Shown one piece after another: positions 1 through 8,706 of a DNA stretch of 49,654 bases. The stretch comes from Acidobacteriota bacterium (GTDB taxonomy: Bacteria; Acidobacteriota; Terriglobia; Terriglobales; Acidobacteriaceae): positions 1-49,654 of the forward strand of contig JAGWSG010000183.1 of the NCBI GenBank assembly GCA_028876335.1, given 5' to 3'. The translations under genes and the position numbers were made by a program. Each line of letters opens with the position of its first letter. The stretch's first letter is position 1. The notes below the pieces were generated by a model. It saw only the letters and a list, made by a program, of their open reading frames with translations, ran no database searches and was not told the DNA's origin.

Positions 1-94
1 TGCGCAAAGCGCAGCCCAGCGAGGGCACTTTCCCTTATCGGACCATAACGGACCTACAAAATTCTGGACGGGATGTGCAAGTAGCTCAATCTAT

Positions 95-172
95 TGGCGT
101 CCCCGACGGGATTTGAACCCGTGTTATCGCCGTGAAAGGGCGGTGTCCTAGGCCGGGCTAGACGACGGGGAC
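95..172 (-). tRNA. tRNA-Glu (anticodon TTC)
   Basis: Read on the minus strand, a complete cloverleaf starts at 172. The acceptor stem GTCCCCG pairs with CGGGGAC, and the anticodon arm CCGCC-CTTTCAC-GGCG carries anticodon TTC. The T-arm has the GGGTTCAAATCCC consensus, and the 3' CCA is encoded in the DNA (95-97). The TTC anticodon decodes GAA/GAG, so this is tRNA-Glu. No second tRNA is seen beside it. Confidence 0.97.
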
Positions 173-583
173 GCAGGTGGGTGGGAGGCATTGCGAAACA
201 GCCACAAACGCCCTTATGAAGGCTATCAATTTCAACCCAGTGTGTCAAAGCGCTGGACTCTATCCACCAGAGTCTAGGTATGCCACAAGAGATTCAAAAG
301 TGAGGCTTTGCAGACCTCGGGAGGGGAGAGGTGCGCATGTTTGCTCAGCACATAATCCGCGCCTATCCTGGTGCAAAATAAATTGCGTCAATCGAGGGTT
401 ACTGCTCGTCCTATGAAGGAGTCCCTTTAATTCGAGTTTTCCCGAACCTTTACTGGGTATTTCTCGTTTTTCCTCAAGGCTATGCGGCAATGTAGGATGG
501 GTTTCGCGGCCCATATTTTTGGAGTCTTGCCGCGATTGAATGCGACGCCCAGTTTGGTTAACGGGTTCGAGAGGTAAACAGTT
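173..583. other. non-coding stretch between tRNA-Glu and the efflux operon
   Basis: About 410 bases with no convincing coding region. Open frames on both strands lack ribosome-binding sites and recognisable domains, and the longest one on the minus strand runs antisense into the adaptor gene. It presumably holds the promoters of the tRNA (minus) and of the efflux genes (plus). No riboswitch or terminator consensus is recognised. Confidence 0.6.
221..248 (-). promoter_or_regulatory. possible promoter of the tRNA-Glu
   Basis: On the minus strand a perfect -35 hexamer TTGACA (243-248) is followed, 17 bases on, by TAGCCT, which keeps only the outer bases of TATAAT. This would start transcription about 40 bases before the tRNA. 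The -35 is good and the -10 is poor, so this is a weak call. Confidence 0.35.
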
Positions 584-1666
584 TTGAAGCGCAATTTTGT
601 AATTTGTACTTTGGCAGTCCTGGCATTTCTCCCTGCGGGTTGCAAACAGAAGGCAGAAAAATCGGCGGCAGGCATGCAGGCTATGCCTGTCAAGGTAGTG
701 CCTGTCGAGTTCCAACCGGTTGCCCAGGGTAGCGAATATGTGGCTATGATTAAGTCGCGCCGGTCCGCAACACTGCAGCCGCAGGTGAGCGGCCGCCTGA
801 TTGGTATTCAGGCACATTCCGGCGACCACGTGCACGCGGGGCAGCCTCTGATGGAAATTGATGCGCAGCCGCAGATGGCAAGTGTGCAGGCGCAGAAAGC
901 CACTCAACTCCAAAAGAAAGCGCTCTACGACTACGACACGACGGAGTTAGATCGCCAGAAGAAGCTGTTTGATGCGGGCGTGACCAGCCGTGAGGCATAC
1001 GACCAGGCACAGCAGGCGTACAACAATGCGAAGGCAGACTACGAGTCATCCGTTGCTCTGAGCAAGACGCAGGAAGCGCAACTGGCGTATTACACGATTC
1101 GCGCTCCCTTCGACGGAGTTGTGGGCGATATTCCCGTACACGTGGGCGACTATGTTTCGACATCGACGATGCTGACCACGGTGGACGAGAACAAAGATCT
1201 GGAAGCATACATTTACATCCCGACCGACCGCGCCTCCGAGGTGAAGATGGGGTTGGGAGTGGAACTCTACGATACGAGCGGAAAACTGCTGGAGAAGAGC
1301 AAAATCGATTTCATCTCACCGCAGGTGGACCCCAATCTTCAGGGCATTCTGGTGAAGGCTCCGGTGCATGCGACGGCCGATATGGTGCGCAATGCGCAGT
1401 TGATCAAGGCGCGCGTGATCTGGGATACCAAGCCAATGGTTGTTGTTCCGGTGCTTGCGGTATCGCGGCTTGGCGGGCAGAGTTTTGTTTATACCGCCCA
1501 AAAAGTAGATGGCAAGTTTGTGGCGAAGCAGGTTGCAGTAACGCTGGGCGACACGGTCGGCAATATGTATTCGGTTATCTCGGGGCTTAGCAAGGGCGAT
1601 CTGATTATCGTTTCAAGCACACAGTTCCTGGTCAATGGCATGCCAGTCATGCCGCTTGGCGCCTGA
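584..1666 (+). CDS. RND efflux periplasmic adaptor lipoprotein (membrane fusion protein)
   Basis: Adaptor of an AcrAB-type tripartite efflux pump: it links the inner-membrane RND transporter to an outer-membrane channel. The 360-residue product starts with a lipoprotein signal ending in the lipobox LPAGC (Cys20), so it should be anchored in a membrane facing the periplasm. A biotinyl-lipoyl-like half (around residues 60-85) is followed by a helical hairpin rich in Gln, Ala and Lys (about 95-165). The second lipoyl half (IRAPFDGVVGDIPVHVGDYV) and beta-barrel domains come next. Start TTG584 is preceded by GAGGT at 571-575 with 8-base spacing. The pump gene follows 90 bases downstream. Substrate cannot be deduced. 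Confidence 0.93.
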   Translation: MKRNFVICTLAVLAFLPAGCKQKAEKSAAGMQAMPVKVVPVEFQPVAQGSEYVAMIKSRRSATLQPQVSGRLIGIQAHSGDHVHAGQPLMEIDAQPQMASVQAQKATQLQKKALYDYDTTELDRQKKLFDAGVTSREAYDQAQQAYNNAKADYESSVALSKTQEAQLAYYTIRAPFDGVVGDIPVHVGDYVSTSTMLTTVDENKDLEAYIYIPTDRASEVKMGLGVELYDTSGKLLEKSKIDFISPQVDPNLQGILVKAPVHATADMVRNAQLIKARVIWDTKPMVVVPVLAVSRLGGQSFVYTAQKVDGKFVAKQVAVTLGDTVGNMYSVISGLSKGDLIIVSSTQFLVNGMPVMPLGA

Positions 1667-1756
1667 TTGTTGCGCCTGTGGAATCTGTGATAAGACCCAA
1701 GCGTAAAGAGTGTAAGCTGATGCGCGCTCTTCAACCGCAAAGAAAGTAGGCTTCCT

Positions 1757-4700
1757 TTGTTCGTGAATTTTTTTATTCGCCGGCCTGTTTTTGCGACAGT
1801 GTGCGCGCTTCTTATTATTCTTGCCGGTGCGATCAGCATTCCCGGTCTGCCGATCGCCATGTATCCCGATCTGGCTCCGCCGCAAATCTCAGTTGCATGT
1901 AATTATGTGGGCGCCAATGCGGACACTGTAGAAAAGGCCGTCACTATTCCGTTGGAAGAAGCCATCAATGGTGTAGAAGGCATGCGCTACATCCGTTCGA
2001 CCAGCACCAACAGCGGTACGAGCATGATTTCGGTTACGTTTCAGACCGGATATGACCTCGATATCGCCGCGGTCGATGTACAGAATCGCGTGGCCAGTGT
2101 GACGGGCCGTCTGCCTGCTGCGGTGAATGCGACGGGTATCTCCATTACCAAAGCCAATAGCAACTTCGTATTTGGCGCCGGCTTTTTCTCGCGTGACGGC
2201 CGCTACTCGGATGAATTTATTTCGAACTATCTCGATGTCTATGTGAAGGACGCGCTGAAACGAGTGCCGGGCGTCGGTGACATCAACATCTTTGGTGAGC
2301 GCAAATATGCCATGCGTATTTGGCTTAACCCGCTCAAACTGGCGGCGCGCGGGCTTACCGCCTCCGACGTGGTGAGTGCGCTTCAGGAGCAGAACGTTGA
2401 GATTCCCGCAGGCCAACTAGGCCAGCAGCCAGCGGACTCATCGCAGGCATTTCAGATTCCGGTGCGTGTCATCGGCAGGTTGAGTTCACCGCAGGATTTC
2501 GACAACATCATCATCAAGAACACACCCAACGGCCTGGTGCAGTTGAAGGATGTGGGGCATGCGGAGATCGGGGCAGAAGACTACAGCTCCATCCTCAAGT
2601 ACAACGGCTACTCGGCGCACGGTATAGGCGTGCAGCAGTTGGCAAATGCCAATGCACTGCAGGTGGATGCGCAGGCCAAGGCTGTGCTTGCGAATTTGAA
2701 GAAGTCGTTTCCGCCGGGGCTGGACTATGTAATCGCCTTCGACTCGACGACCTTCGTCCACGATTCTATTGTGGAAGTGCTCACCACGCTGGCTGAAGCT
2801 ATCGCCATTGTGATCGCGGTCATCTTTCTATTTCTGCTTGACTGGCGCGCCACCATTATTCCGGCGGTCACCATTCCTGTATCTCTGGTTGGCACCTTCG
2901 CTTTCATTCACCTGTTCGGTTTTTCCATCAATTCGCTCACCTTGTTTGGAATTACGCTGGCCACAGGACTGGTGGTGGACGATGCGATCGTTGTAATTGA
3001 AAACGTGCAGCGGCACATCGCCATGGAGCACTCTGACCCACACGAGGCTACGGCGCGCGCAATGGGCGAAGTGACCAGTGCTGTGATCGCGACTTCGCTG
3101 GTGCTGATTGCGGTGTTCGTGCCGGTGTCGTTCTTCCCCGGCACAACAGGCATTCTCTACCGGCAGTTCTCCTTGACGATTGCCTTTGCCATCGCCATCT
3201 CAGCGTTTAACGCACTTACGCTGTCACCTGCGCTGTCTGCTCTCTTTCTGCGCGGTGAAGAGGCCCGGCCTCATCAGCTTGACTTCCTGCACATCGGTTT
3301 TGTTTCGCGCGCCTTTGCGGCGTTTGTCCATGGGGTGGATAGATTCATTTCCTGGCTGGGACGAACGTATGCGCGCCTGATTCATGGAGCGCTCAACTTG
3401 CGCTACGTTGTTTTGCTTTTGTTCTTCGCGGGACTCTGGAGTACGTTTTGGGTGTACAACCGCGTGCCGCAGGGTTTCATTCCCCAGGAGGATCAGGGCT
3501 TTCTGATGGTGATTATTCAGGCGCCTCCGGGGTCATCGCTCTCTTACACGTCCAGACTGGCGGACAGAGCTTCCGCAATTCTTTCCACGAACAAGGATAT
3601 TGCGGGCGCATTTTCCATTGTGGGCTTCAGCTTTGGCGGCAATGCTTCCAATGCGGGCATGATGTTTGTGCGCACAACGCCTGCCGATGAGCGGCGCGGG
3701 AAGGGGCATACGACGGCTGATATTGTCGCCGATCTTGCGCCCAAATTGCAGTCGCTCATGTTTGCCCCCGATGGCGGCATGGTGAATATCATTCAGCCGC
3801 CCGCCGTCAGCGGTGTGGGCAGCTTTGGCGGATTTCAGTTCATGCTGCAGGACACGGGGTCGAACACCCTTTCCGATCTCGATCGCGTGGCTCACCAGAT
3901 TGTGAACGACGGCAGAGCACGCAAGGATCTTACAAATCTCTTCACCACGTTCTCTGCGAACGATCCCCAGGTACTCGTCACGATCAATCGCGAGAAGGCA
4001 AAGAGCCTTAACATACCGCTATCTCAGATCACGTCGACACTCAGCGTCTTCATGGGCTCACAATATGTCAACGATTTCGACTTCAACAATCGTACATATC
4101 GCGTCTATGTGCAGGCTGATGAGCCCTTCCGTATGAACGAGGGCGATCTGCACAACTTCTATGTGCGCTCGAACGATGGCCAGATGATTTCGCTGGATAA
4201 TCTGGTAACGGTCGCGGATAGTGCCGGACCGCCGGTGATTACGCACTACAATCTGTTTCGCGCAGTTGAAATCGACGGTTCGAACGCGCCGGGGTATAGC
4301 TCAGGGCAGGGAATTGCGGGCATGGAGCAACTTGCTCAGAAGCACATGCTGCCGGGCATGCGCTATGAGTGGACCGGGCTGACGCTGGATGAAATCGAGT
4401 CCAGCGGCAAGGCGATTCTGATTTTCGGGCTGGGCATCCTCGTGGTGTATCTGACGCTGTCCGCGCAGTACGAAAGCTTTGCGCTGCCGTTTATTATTTT
4501 GCTGGCCGTGCCGATGGCGGTGCTTGGCGCACTGGGACTTGTTTCGCTTCGCGGACTCTCGAACGATGTTTATTGCCAGATTGGCCTGGTACTGCTGATT
4601 GGACTTTCGGCTAAAAACTCGATTCTCATCGTCGAATTTGCCGAACAGTTGCGGCGCAAAGGCCGATCCATTGCTGAAGCCGCAATTGAGGCAGCAGAAC

Positions 4701-4921
4701 TGCGTCTTCGTCCCATCCTCATGACGTCGTTTGCATTCATTCTTGGAGTGCTGCCTTTGTACTTTGCAACGGGAGCCGGATCGATCGGCCGCCAGTCTGT
4801 AGGTACAACCATCGTCGGCGGCATGTTGCTTTCAACAGTGCTCAATCTGTTCTTCATTCCCGTGCTGTACGTGATCCTGCGACGCATTCTCGAGACCGGA
4901 AAATCGAAGAGCGAGTACTAA
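1757..4921 (+). CDS. RND multidrug efflux transporter permease (AcrB/HAE1 family)
   Basis: Proton-driven inner-membrane efflux pump, 1054 residues, the usual length for hydrophobe/amphiphile RND transporters. It begins FFIRRPVFA, typical of the family. It carries the proton-relay acidic pair D408-D409 in TGLVVDDAIVVIEN and the matching lysine K953 in GLSAKNSILIVEF, so all key relay residues are present. The twelve membrane helices fall in two halves separated by large periplasmic loops. TTG1757 has GTAGG six bases upstream; GTG1763 is an alternative start. It forms a two-gene operon with the adaptor. No TolC-like outer-membrane factor is encoded nearby, so the pump probably recruits one from elsewhere. 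Confidence 0.96.
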   Translation: MFVNFFIRRPVFATVCALLIILAGAISIPGLPIAMYPDLAPPQISVACNYVGANADTVEKAVTIPLEEAINGVEGMRYIRSTSTNSGTSMISVTFQTGYDLDIAAVDVQNRVASVTGRLPAAVNATGISITKANSNFVFGAGFFSRDGRYSDEFISNYLDVYVKDALKRVPGVGDINIFGERKYAMRIWLNPLKLAARGLTASDVVSALQEQNVEIPAGQLGQQPADSSQAFQIPVRVIGRLSSPQDFDNIIIKNTPNGLVQLKDVGHAEIGAEDYSSILKYNGYSAHGIGVQQLANANALQVDAQAKAVLANLKKSFPPGLDYVIAFDSTTFVHDSIVEVLTTLAEAIAIVIAVIFLFLLDWRATIIPAVTIPVSLVGTFAFIHLFGFSINSLTLFGITLATGLVVDDAIVVIENVQRHIAMEHSDPHEATARAMGEVTSAVIATSLVLIAVFVPVSFFPGTTGILYRQFSLTIAFAIAISAFNALTLSPALSALFLRGEEARPHQLDFLHIGFVSRAFAAFVHGVDRFISWLGRTYARLIHGALNLRYVVLLLFFAGLWSTFWVYNRVPQGFIPQEDQGFLMVIIQAPPGSSLSYTSRLADRASAILSTNKDIAGAFSIVGFSFGGNASNAGMMFVRTTPADERRGKGHTTADIVADLAPKLQSLMFAPDGGMVNIIQPPAVSGVGSFGGFQFMLQDTGSNTLSDLDRVAHQIVNDGRARKDLTNLFTTFSANDPQVLVTINREKAKSLNIPLSQITSTLSVFMGSQYVNDFDFNNRTYRVYVQADEPFRMNEGDLHNFYVRSNDGQMISLDNLVTVADSAGPPVITHYNLFRAVEIDGSNAPGYSSGQGIAGMEQLAQKHMLPGMRYEWTGLTLDEIESSGKAILIFGLGILVVYLTLSAQYESFALPFIILLAVPMAVLGALGLVSLRGLSNDVYCQIGLVLLIGLSAKNSILIVEFAEQLRRKGRSIAEAAIEAAELRLRPILMTSFAFILGVLPLYFATGAGSIGRQSVGTTIVGGMLLSTVLNLFFIPVLYVILRRILETGKSKSEY

Positions 4922-4941
4922 AGCAGCGCCGCGGTTTCAAT

Positions 4942-5253
4942 CTATTGCGGTTGCTGGTGGGCAATTATGTGGTCTTTGATGCGCTGATATACCCCGCTGG
5001 GCACAATGCCATTCAGGAGCAGGTCATTTCTCCCACGATAGGGCCGATAGCGGAAAATGCGTTCGGCCCAAACGCGCGTGAGCCCTGGTATCTGCACGAG
5101 CTGATCTACAGAAGCGTGGTTGATGTCCACTTTCTGCGTTGGTGTGGCCTGGTTCTGATCACGGATTAATGCCTGTGGCGAAGTGGCGTTATGGACGGAA
5201 CTGACCGTACCGGTGAGCAGAGCCGAGATCAGCAGGGCGTTTCGCACATCCAC
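4942..5253 (-). CDS. exported helix-hairpin-helix (ComEA-like) protein
   Basis: A 103-residue protein with an N-terminal hydrophobic segment (ALLISALLTGTV) that looks like a signal peptide or anchor. A single ComEA-type helix-hairpin-helix unit follows: VDINHASVDQLVQIPGL, then a less canonical second half. ComEA-family domains bind DNA non-specifically, and exported versions take part in DNA uptake in several bacteria. I chose GTG5253 because GGAGG (5260-5264) sits exactly six bases upstream; an upstream ATG at 5295 has no such site. It is convergent with the RND gene and divergent from the channel gene. No other competence gene is near, so the function is inferred only from the domain. Confidence 0.75.
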   Translation of the reverse strand: MDVRNALLISALLTGTVSSVHNATSPQALIRDQNQATPTQKVDINHASVDQLVQIPGLTRVWAERIFRYRPYRGRNDLLLNGIVPSGVYQRIKDHIIAHQQPQ

Positions 5254-5363
5254 ATTGTGCCTCCGATTACCACCGGGGGCAATGTCCTGGCGCACTCAAC
5301 TTGGAGCGTATTATTCCTCTAACGCTGGCAGCCCGGAACTCGGCTTTTCTGTCAAAATGAGCC

Positions 5364-7199
5364 ATGGCGACTACCCAAATGGCTCCTGAGCCAGAATCGT
5401 CCAAATCGATGAAAACGATCAGCCGTGCGCGTCTGATATTGCTCCTGGCGCTTGCGGCGCTGTTCCTCGTCTGCATCGCCTCCATCTGGGTTACGCGCGA
5501 TGTCATGTCGAGTCTGGCGTTCATGCGGTCCGGTACAGGTGAAAACGCTAATCTTGAAGGCCGTAAGACCATTGTCGATCTCAGTCCATGGAAGACAGCC
5601 GCGGCGCTCTTGCCGCTAGCGGTGACCGCGGAGGAAAAGCAATATGCGCGCGACGCCGCACGCCTTGCTGATCATGACGTGGACCAGGCCTTTGCCGCCG
5701 CTCTGCGACAGGCGAGCTTGAATGCCGCGCATCGCAAACTTGTCGGAGAAGCACTTGCACTCTCTCAGCGCGTGGAAAAGCTGCGGGAAATGGTCAGCGA
5801 TGACAAATCTCTTGTTGACCTCATCACCGCTTCAAAAGCCGAAGCAGGTGCCACATCTCGATTTGATGAAAATGATCTGGATGTCGCAAAGACGCAACTG
5901 GGGCTCGACTCAGACCAACTGGCAGATGCGCAAAGTGACTTCAACCGTGCGGTAGGTGACAATCGTTCCGACATTCAAGCCGAGCTTGCCGCGCACGAAG
6001 CAGTCATGCGCAAGTACGACGCGGATACCGGAAGCCTGGGAGAGGTTGCGGTTCTGTCAGCAAAGAGTAACGGCACATTGGCTGGCCGCATAGGTGCGTG
6101 GCTCCGGCAAGATACGCGCATCAACCTGCTCCAACAGGCACAGCAAAGTACCAATCGGGACATTGCCCGCCTTACCATTCAGCACAACCAACTCGAACCT
6201 GTAGCCAGCGCGGCGCAGGCTGCAATCGCTTCCTTAAGCGACCGTGCAGGGATCCTTGCCGCCATGCAGGATCAGCGCACCCGGCGTCAGATCCTCTCGA
6301 TTCTTGACGACCGCATCCAGACAGAAACGCAGCTCGCGTCCGTATACGAGAAGTGGGCGGCTCAAGTGCAGTTGCAGCACCGGATTGTGCTTCACTTGAT
6401 CCTTCAGTCAGTTGCAGTAGTTCTTCTCATCCTTATTCTCACGGTTCTTGCAGATACGCTCATCCGACGCATCATGTCACGGCCATCCATCGATCGCCGA
6501 CAGAAGCATACGCTCCGCGCCATTCTCGAGCTGGCTACACAAGTGGTTGGCGGTGTGCTTATCCTGCTCGTAATCTTTGGCGCGCCAGAGCAAACGCCCA
6601 CCATTCTAGGGCTTGTTACGGCAGGCATCACGATCGTTCTTCAAGATTTCATTCTTGCCTTTTTTGGCTGGTTCTTTCTGATGGGCAAGAATGGCATGCG
6701 TTTGGGAGACTGGGTGGAAATCAACGGCGTCGGTGGCGAGGTCGTCGAAATCGGACTCATCTACACTACGCTGCTTGAAACCGGCAAACTCGGAGACAAG
6801 GATCAACCCACCGGACGTCGCATCGCTTTCATTAACAGCTTTGCCATTCGCGGCCAGTACTTCAACTTCACTACAAGCGGGCAATGGACCTGGGATGAGA
6901 TCACGGTTGCCGTGCCTGCTTCCGCGGATCCGCGTGTGTTCCTGGACAAGATACAAAAGGCGGTTGTGGAAGAAACACAAACCGATGTGCGGATTGCTGA
7001 AGTTGAGTGGACACGCGCAATGCGCCGAGACAGTTCTGTGCAGTTCAGCGCGGCTCCCATGGTCACGCTGCGGCCTACAGCCGCAGGTACTGAAATTCAG
7101 GTGCGTTACATCGCTCGCGCCTCCGGACGCTTTGAGGTGCGCAACCGCATTAACCAGCGGGTGGTGGACATTTTGCGTGAGCCGCCAGTTGCAGCCTAG
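5364..7199 (+). CDS. large MscS-family mechanosensitive channel
   Basis: A 611-residue inner-membrane channel, much longer than E. coli MscS (286). An N-terminal membrane helix (about 22-45) is followed by a roughly 280-residue periplasmic region rich in Ala, Gln and Asp with coiled-coil character. Membrane helices follow near 342-365, 391-407 and 410-438. The last is the pore helix, leading into the conserved beta domain GMRLGDWVEINGVGGEVVEI and then the alpha-beta cytoplasmic domain. Such channels open under membrane tension and release solutes during hypo-osmotic shock. ATG5364 lacks a clear Shine-Dalgarno site; ATG5409 would also leave a full channel. The his leader begins right after its stop codon. 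Confidence 0.92.
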   Translation: MATTQMAPEPESSKSMKTISRARLILLLALAALFLVCIASIWVTRDVMSSLAFMRSGTGENANLEGRKTIVDLSPWKTAAALLPLAVTAEEKQYARDAARLADHDVDQAFAAALRQASLNAAHRKLVGEALALSQRVEKLREMVSDDKSLVDLITASKAEAGATSRFDENDLDVAKTQLGLDSDQLADAQSDFNRAVGDNRSDIQAELAAHEAVMRKYDADTGSLGEVAVLSAKSNGTLAGRIGAWLRQDTRINLLQQAQQSTNRDIARLTIQHNQLEPVASAAQAAIASLSDRAGILAAMQDQRTRRQILSILDDRIQTETQLASVYEKWAAQVQLQHRIVLHLILQSVAVVLLILILTVLADTLIRRIMSRPSIDRRQKHTLRAILELATQVVGGVLILLVIFGAPEQTPTILGLVTAGITIVLQDFILAFFGWFFLMGKNGMRLGDWVEINGVGGEVVEIGLIYTTLLETGKLGDKDQPTGRRIAFINSFAIRGQYFNFTTSGQWTWDEITVAVPASADPRVFLDKIQKAVVEETQTDVRIAEVEWTRAMRRDSSVQFSAAPMVTLRPTAAGTEIQVRYIARASGRFEVRNRINQRVVDILREPPVAA

Positions 7200-7250
7200 G
7201 GGGTATCCCTCAAATGCATGTGGAGACTAACCTGGGCAAGAGGAACCCAG

Positions 7251-7280
7251 TTGACACGTCGCGGTCCTTCCCGTTAGCTT
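7251..7280 (+). promoter_or_regulatory. candidate his operon promoter
   Basis: A perfect -35 TTGACA (7251-7256) is followed after 18 bases by TAGCTT (7275-7280), or after 17 by TTAGCT. Both are weak -10 matches. The predicted start of transcription is about 7287-7289, right at the ATG of the His-rich leader peptide (7289). The peptide would then be translated from a leaderless or nearly leaderless transcript. Confidence 0.5.
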
Positions 7281-7288
7281 TACTTCAG

Positions 7289-7366
7289 ATGCAGAACCGC
7301 CACCATCACGGTCACCACCATCATCATGGGACCCCCATGTCGGCGGACTGCTGCGGTCTGAACTAA
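7289..7366 (+). CDS. hisL: His-rich leader peptide of the his operon
   Basis: A 25-codon frame encodes MQNRHHHGHHHHHGTPMSAD followed by CCGLN and stop TAA. Eight of nine consecutive codons are histidine (7301-7327). A run of His codons just before a terminator and the his structural genes is the hallmark of ribosome-mediated attenuation: scarce His-tRNA stalls the ribosome in this run. No Shine-Dalgarno site precedes ATG7289, which fits a leaderless start from the promoter at 7251. The same frame is open back to ATG7214, giving a 50-codon version with AGGGGG about ten bases upstream; that start cannot be excluded. An unlikely alternative is a small metal-binding peptide (His run plus Cys-Cys). 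Confidence 0.85.
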   Translation: MQNRHHHGHHHHHGTPMSADCCGLN

Positions 7367-7427
7367 ATTTCAGCCAAAGAGATCGAGAAACACCAGGCCC
7401 GCCGGCACTCAAGCCCGCGGGTTTTTT
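7297..7427 (+). promoter_or_regulatory. histidine operon transcription attenuator
   Basis: Three competing helices can be drawn by hand. Segment 1:2 combines the CATGGG/CCCATG hairpin (7325-7330 with 7334-7339) with CCGCC (7297-7301) pairing to GGCGG (7342-7346). Segment 2:3, the antiterminator, pairs 7338-7346 with 7399-7407 in nine base pairs. Segment 3:4 is the terminator at 7398-7421. A ribosome stalled on the His codons (7301-7327) covers the 5' arm of the 1:2 hairpin and frees segment 2 to form the antiterminator. Fast translation lets the terminator form. This matches the classical logic known from enterobacterial hisL. No energies were computed. Confidence 0.85.
7398..7427 (+). terminator. 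attenuator terminator before hisI
   Basis: Rho-independent terminator: CCCGC (7398-7402) pairs with GCGGG (7417-7421), then one C-C mismatch, then GGC/GCC, with an ACTCAA loop and six T residues at 7422-7427. It lies 44 bases before hisI and overlaps the antiterminator pairing partner (7399-7407). Confidence 0.9.
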
Positions 7428-7470
7428 GTGCGCGCGGCAGGCTTCGGAATCCAACGAAACGAGAAAAAGG

Positions 7471-7824
7471 ATGAGCGACGTTCCCACAATCGACTTTGAA
7501 AAAATGGAAGGTCTAGTCCCGGGCATCGTGCAAGATGCAGCAACAGGACAGGTCCTAATGCTGGGTTTCCTGAACGAGACCAGCTATGCCAAATCCCTTG
7601 AATCCGGCTTTGTCACATTCTGGAGCCGCACCCGCCAGAAACTCTGGATGAAGGGTGAATCCAGCGGCAACCGCCTTCGGATTGTCACCGCATCCACCGA
7701 CTGCGACAATGACACACTTCTCTTCCGCGTTGTCGTCGAAGGTGACGGTCTGGTCTGCCACGAAGGCACAGTCAGTTGCTTTACAAAGCCGGTAATTGCA
7801 GAAGCGGAGGCCGCCCGTGGCTAA
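7471..7824 (+). CDS. hisI: phosphoribosyl-AMP cyclohydrolase
   Basis: Third step of histidine synthesis: opens the purine ring of phosphoribosyl-AMP to give ProFAR. The 117-residue product has the family signatures [26 protein letters not shown] and CHEGTVSCF, whose Asp and Cys residues bind the metal ions. It is a cyclohydrolase only; the HisE-type pyrophosphatase domain often fused at its C-terminus is absent. ATG7471 directly follows AAAAAGG. A GTG further upstream (7426) lies inside the terminator and is rejected. It is the first structural gene behind the attenuator and overlaps hisG. Confidence 0.97.
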   Translation: MSDVPTIDFEKMEGLVPGIVQDAATGQVLMLGFLNETSYAKSLESGFVTFWSRTRQKLWMKGESSGNRLRIVTASTDCDNDTLLFRVVVEGDGLVCHEGTVSCFTKPVIAEAEAARG

Positions 7825-8692
7825 CAAACTTCGACTTGGCCTGCCAAAAGGCAGCCTGCAGGACGCAACCGTTGCTCTCTTCAAGCGAGCTGGCTGGAAC
7901 ATCTACGCCGACGGTCGTTCTTACTTCCCCTCAATCGACGACAGCGAGATTGAGTGCATGCTCATTCGCGCACAGGAGATGGCACGCTACGTCGATCATG
8001 GCGTTCTCGATGCCGGTCTCACCGGAATTGACTGGGTCGTTGAGAGCGGGCTTGACGTAGAAAGCGTCACTACGCTCACTTATGCCAAGACCAGTCGCCG
8101 CAAAGTGCGCTGGGTCTTGGCTGTGCCGGAGGGGTCAGGCTTCGAAAGAGCTGAGGATCTGGAAGGCAAGATTATCGCCACCGAACTTGTGGAAGTCACC
8201 AAGCGCTACTTCTCCTCCAAAGGTGTCAACGTAAAGGTTGAATTCAGCTGGGGCGCAACCGAAGTGAAGCCACCGATTCTGGCCGACGCAATTGTTGAAG
8301 TCACTGAGACCGGCAGCTCGTTGCGCGCAAACAAGCTCAAAATTATTGACACGGTGATGGAGAGCGAAACGCATCTCATTGCGGCCAAGTCGACGCTTGC
8401 CGACGATTGGAAGCGCACAAAGATAGATCAAATTGCCACCATGCTCCGCGGCGCCATCGATGCACAGTCGCAGATTGGCCTGATGCTCAATGTGCACCGT
8501 GCGGATCTCGAAGCCGTGCTTGCTGTGCTTCCTGCGTTGAACTCGCCAACTGTTTCGCAGCTCTCCAATTCAGAGTGGGTGGCCGTGAATACGATTCTTG
8601 AAGAGCGTGTGGCGCGCGATGTGATTCCACGACTTAAGGCTGCGCGCGCCACCGGAATTGCGGAGTACTCGCTCAATAAGGTAGTGCTCTAA
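7817..8692 (+). CDS. hisG: ATP phosphoribosyltransferase, long form
   Basis: First committed step of histidine synthesis, joining ATP and PRPP. The 291 residues start [18 protein letters not shown], with the phosphate-binding region later in [18 protein letters not shown]. The length and the C-terminal ACT-like region (about 210-291) mark the long, hexameric form. In that form histidine inhibits by binding the C-terminal domain, and no HisZ partner is needed. Start GTG7817 is chosen for GGAGG at 7806-7810 with six-base spacing; it overlaps the hisI stop, consistent with coupled translation. An ATG at 7796 would extend the protein without a site. Confidence 0.97.
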   Translation: MANKLRLGLPKGSLQDATVALFKRAGWNIYADGRSYFPSIDDSEIECMLIRAQEMARYVDHGVLDAGLTGIDWVVESGLDVESVTTLTYAKTSRRKVRWVLAVPEGSGFERAEDLEGKIIATELVEVTKRYFSSKGVNVKVEFSWGATEVKPPILADAIVEVTETGSSLRANKLKIIDTVMESETHLIAAKSTLADDWKRTKIDQIATMLRGAIDAQSQIGLMLNVHRADLEAVLAVLPALNSPTVSQLSNSEWVAVNTILEERVARDVIPRLKAARATGIAEYSLNKVVL

Positions 8693-8706
8693 CCCTGAGG
8701 CCACAG

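Noticed and set aside
260..913. 217-codon minus-strand frame upstream of and antisense to the adaptor gene
   Set aside because: It has no ribosome-binding site or recognisable domain, is arginine/cysteine/histidine-rich in the manner of a shadow frame, and lies opposite a clear lipoprotein gene.
7289..7366. His-rich peptide as a metal-binding small protein
   Set aside because: The HHHGHHHHHG and Cys-Cys residues could bind metal, but placement directly before hisI and overlap with mutually exclusive RNA helices make an attenuator leader far more likely.
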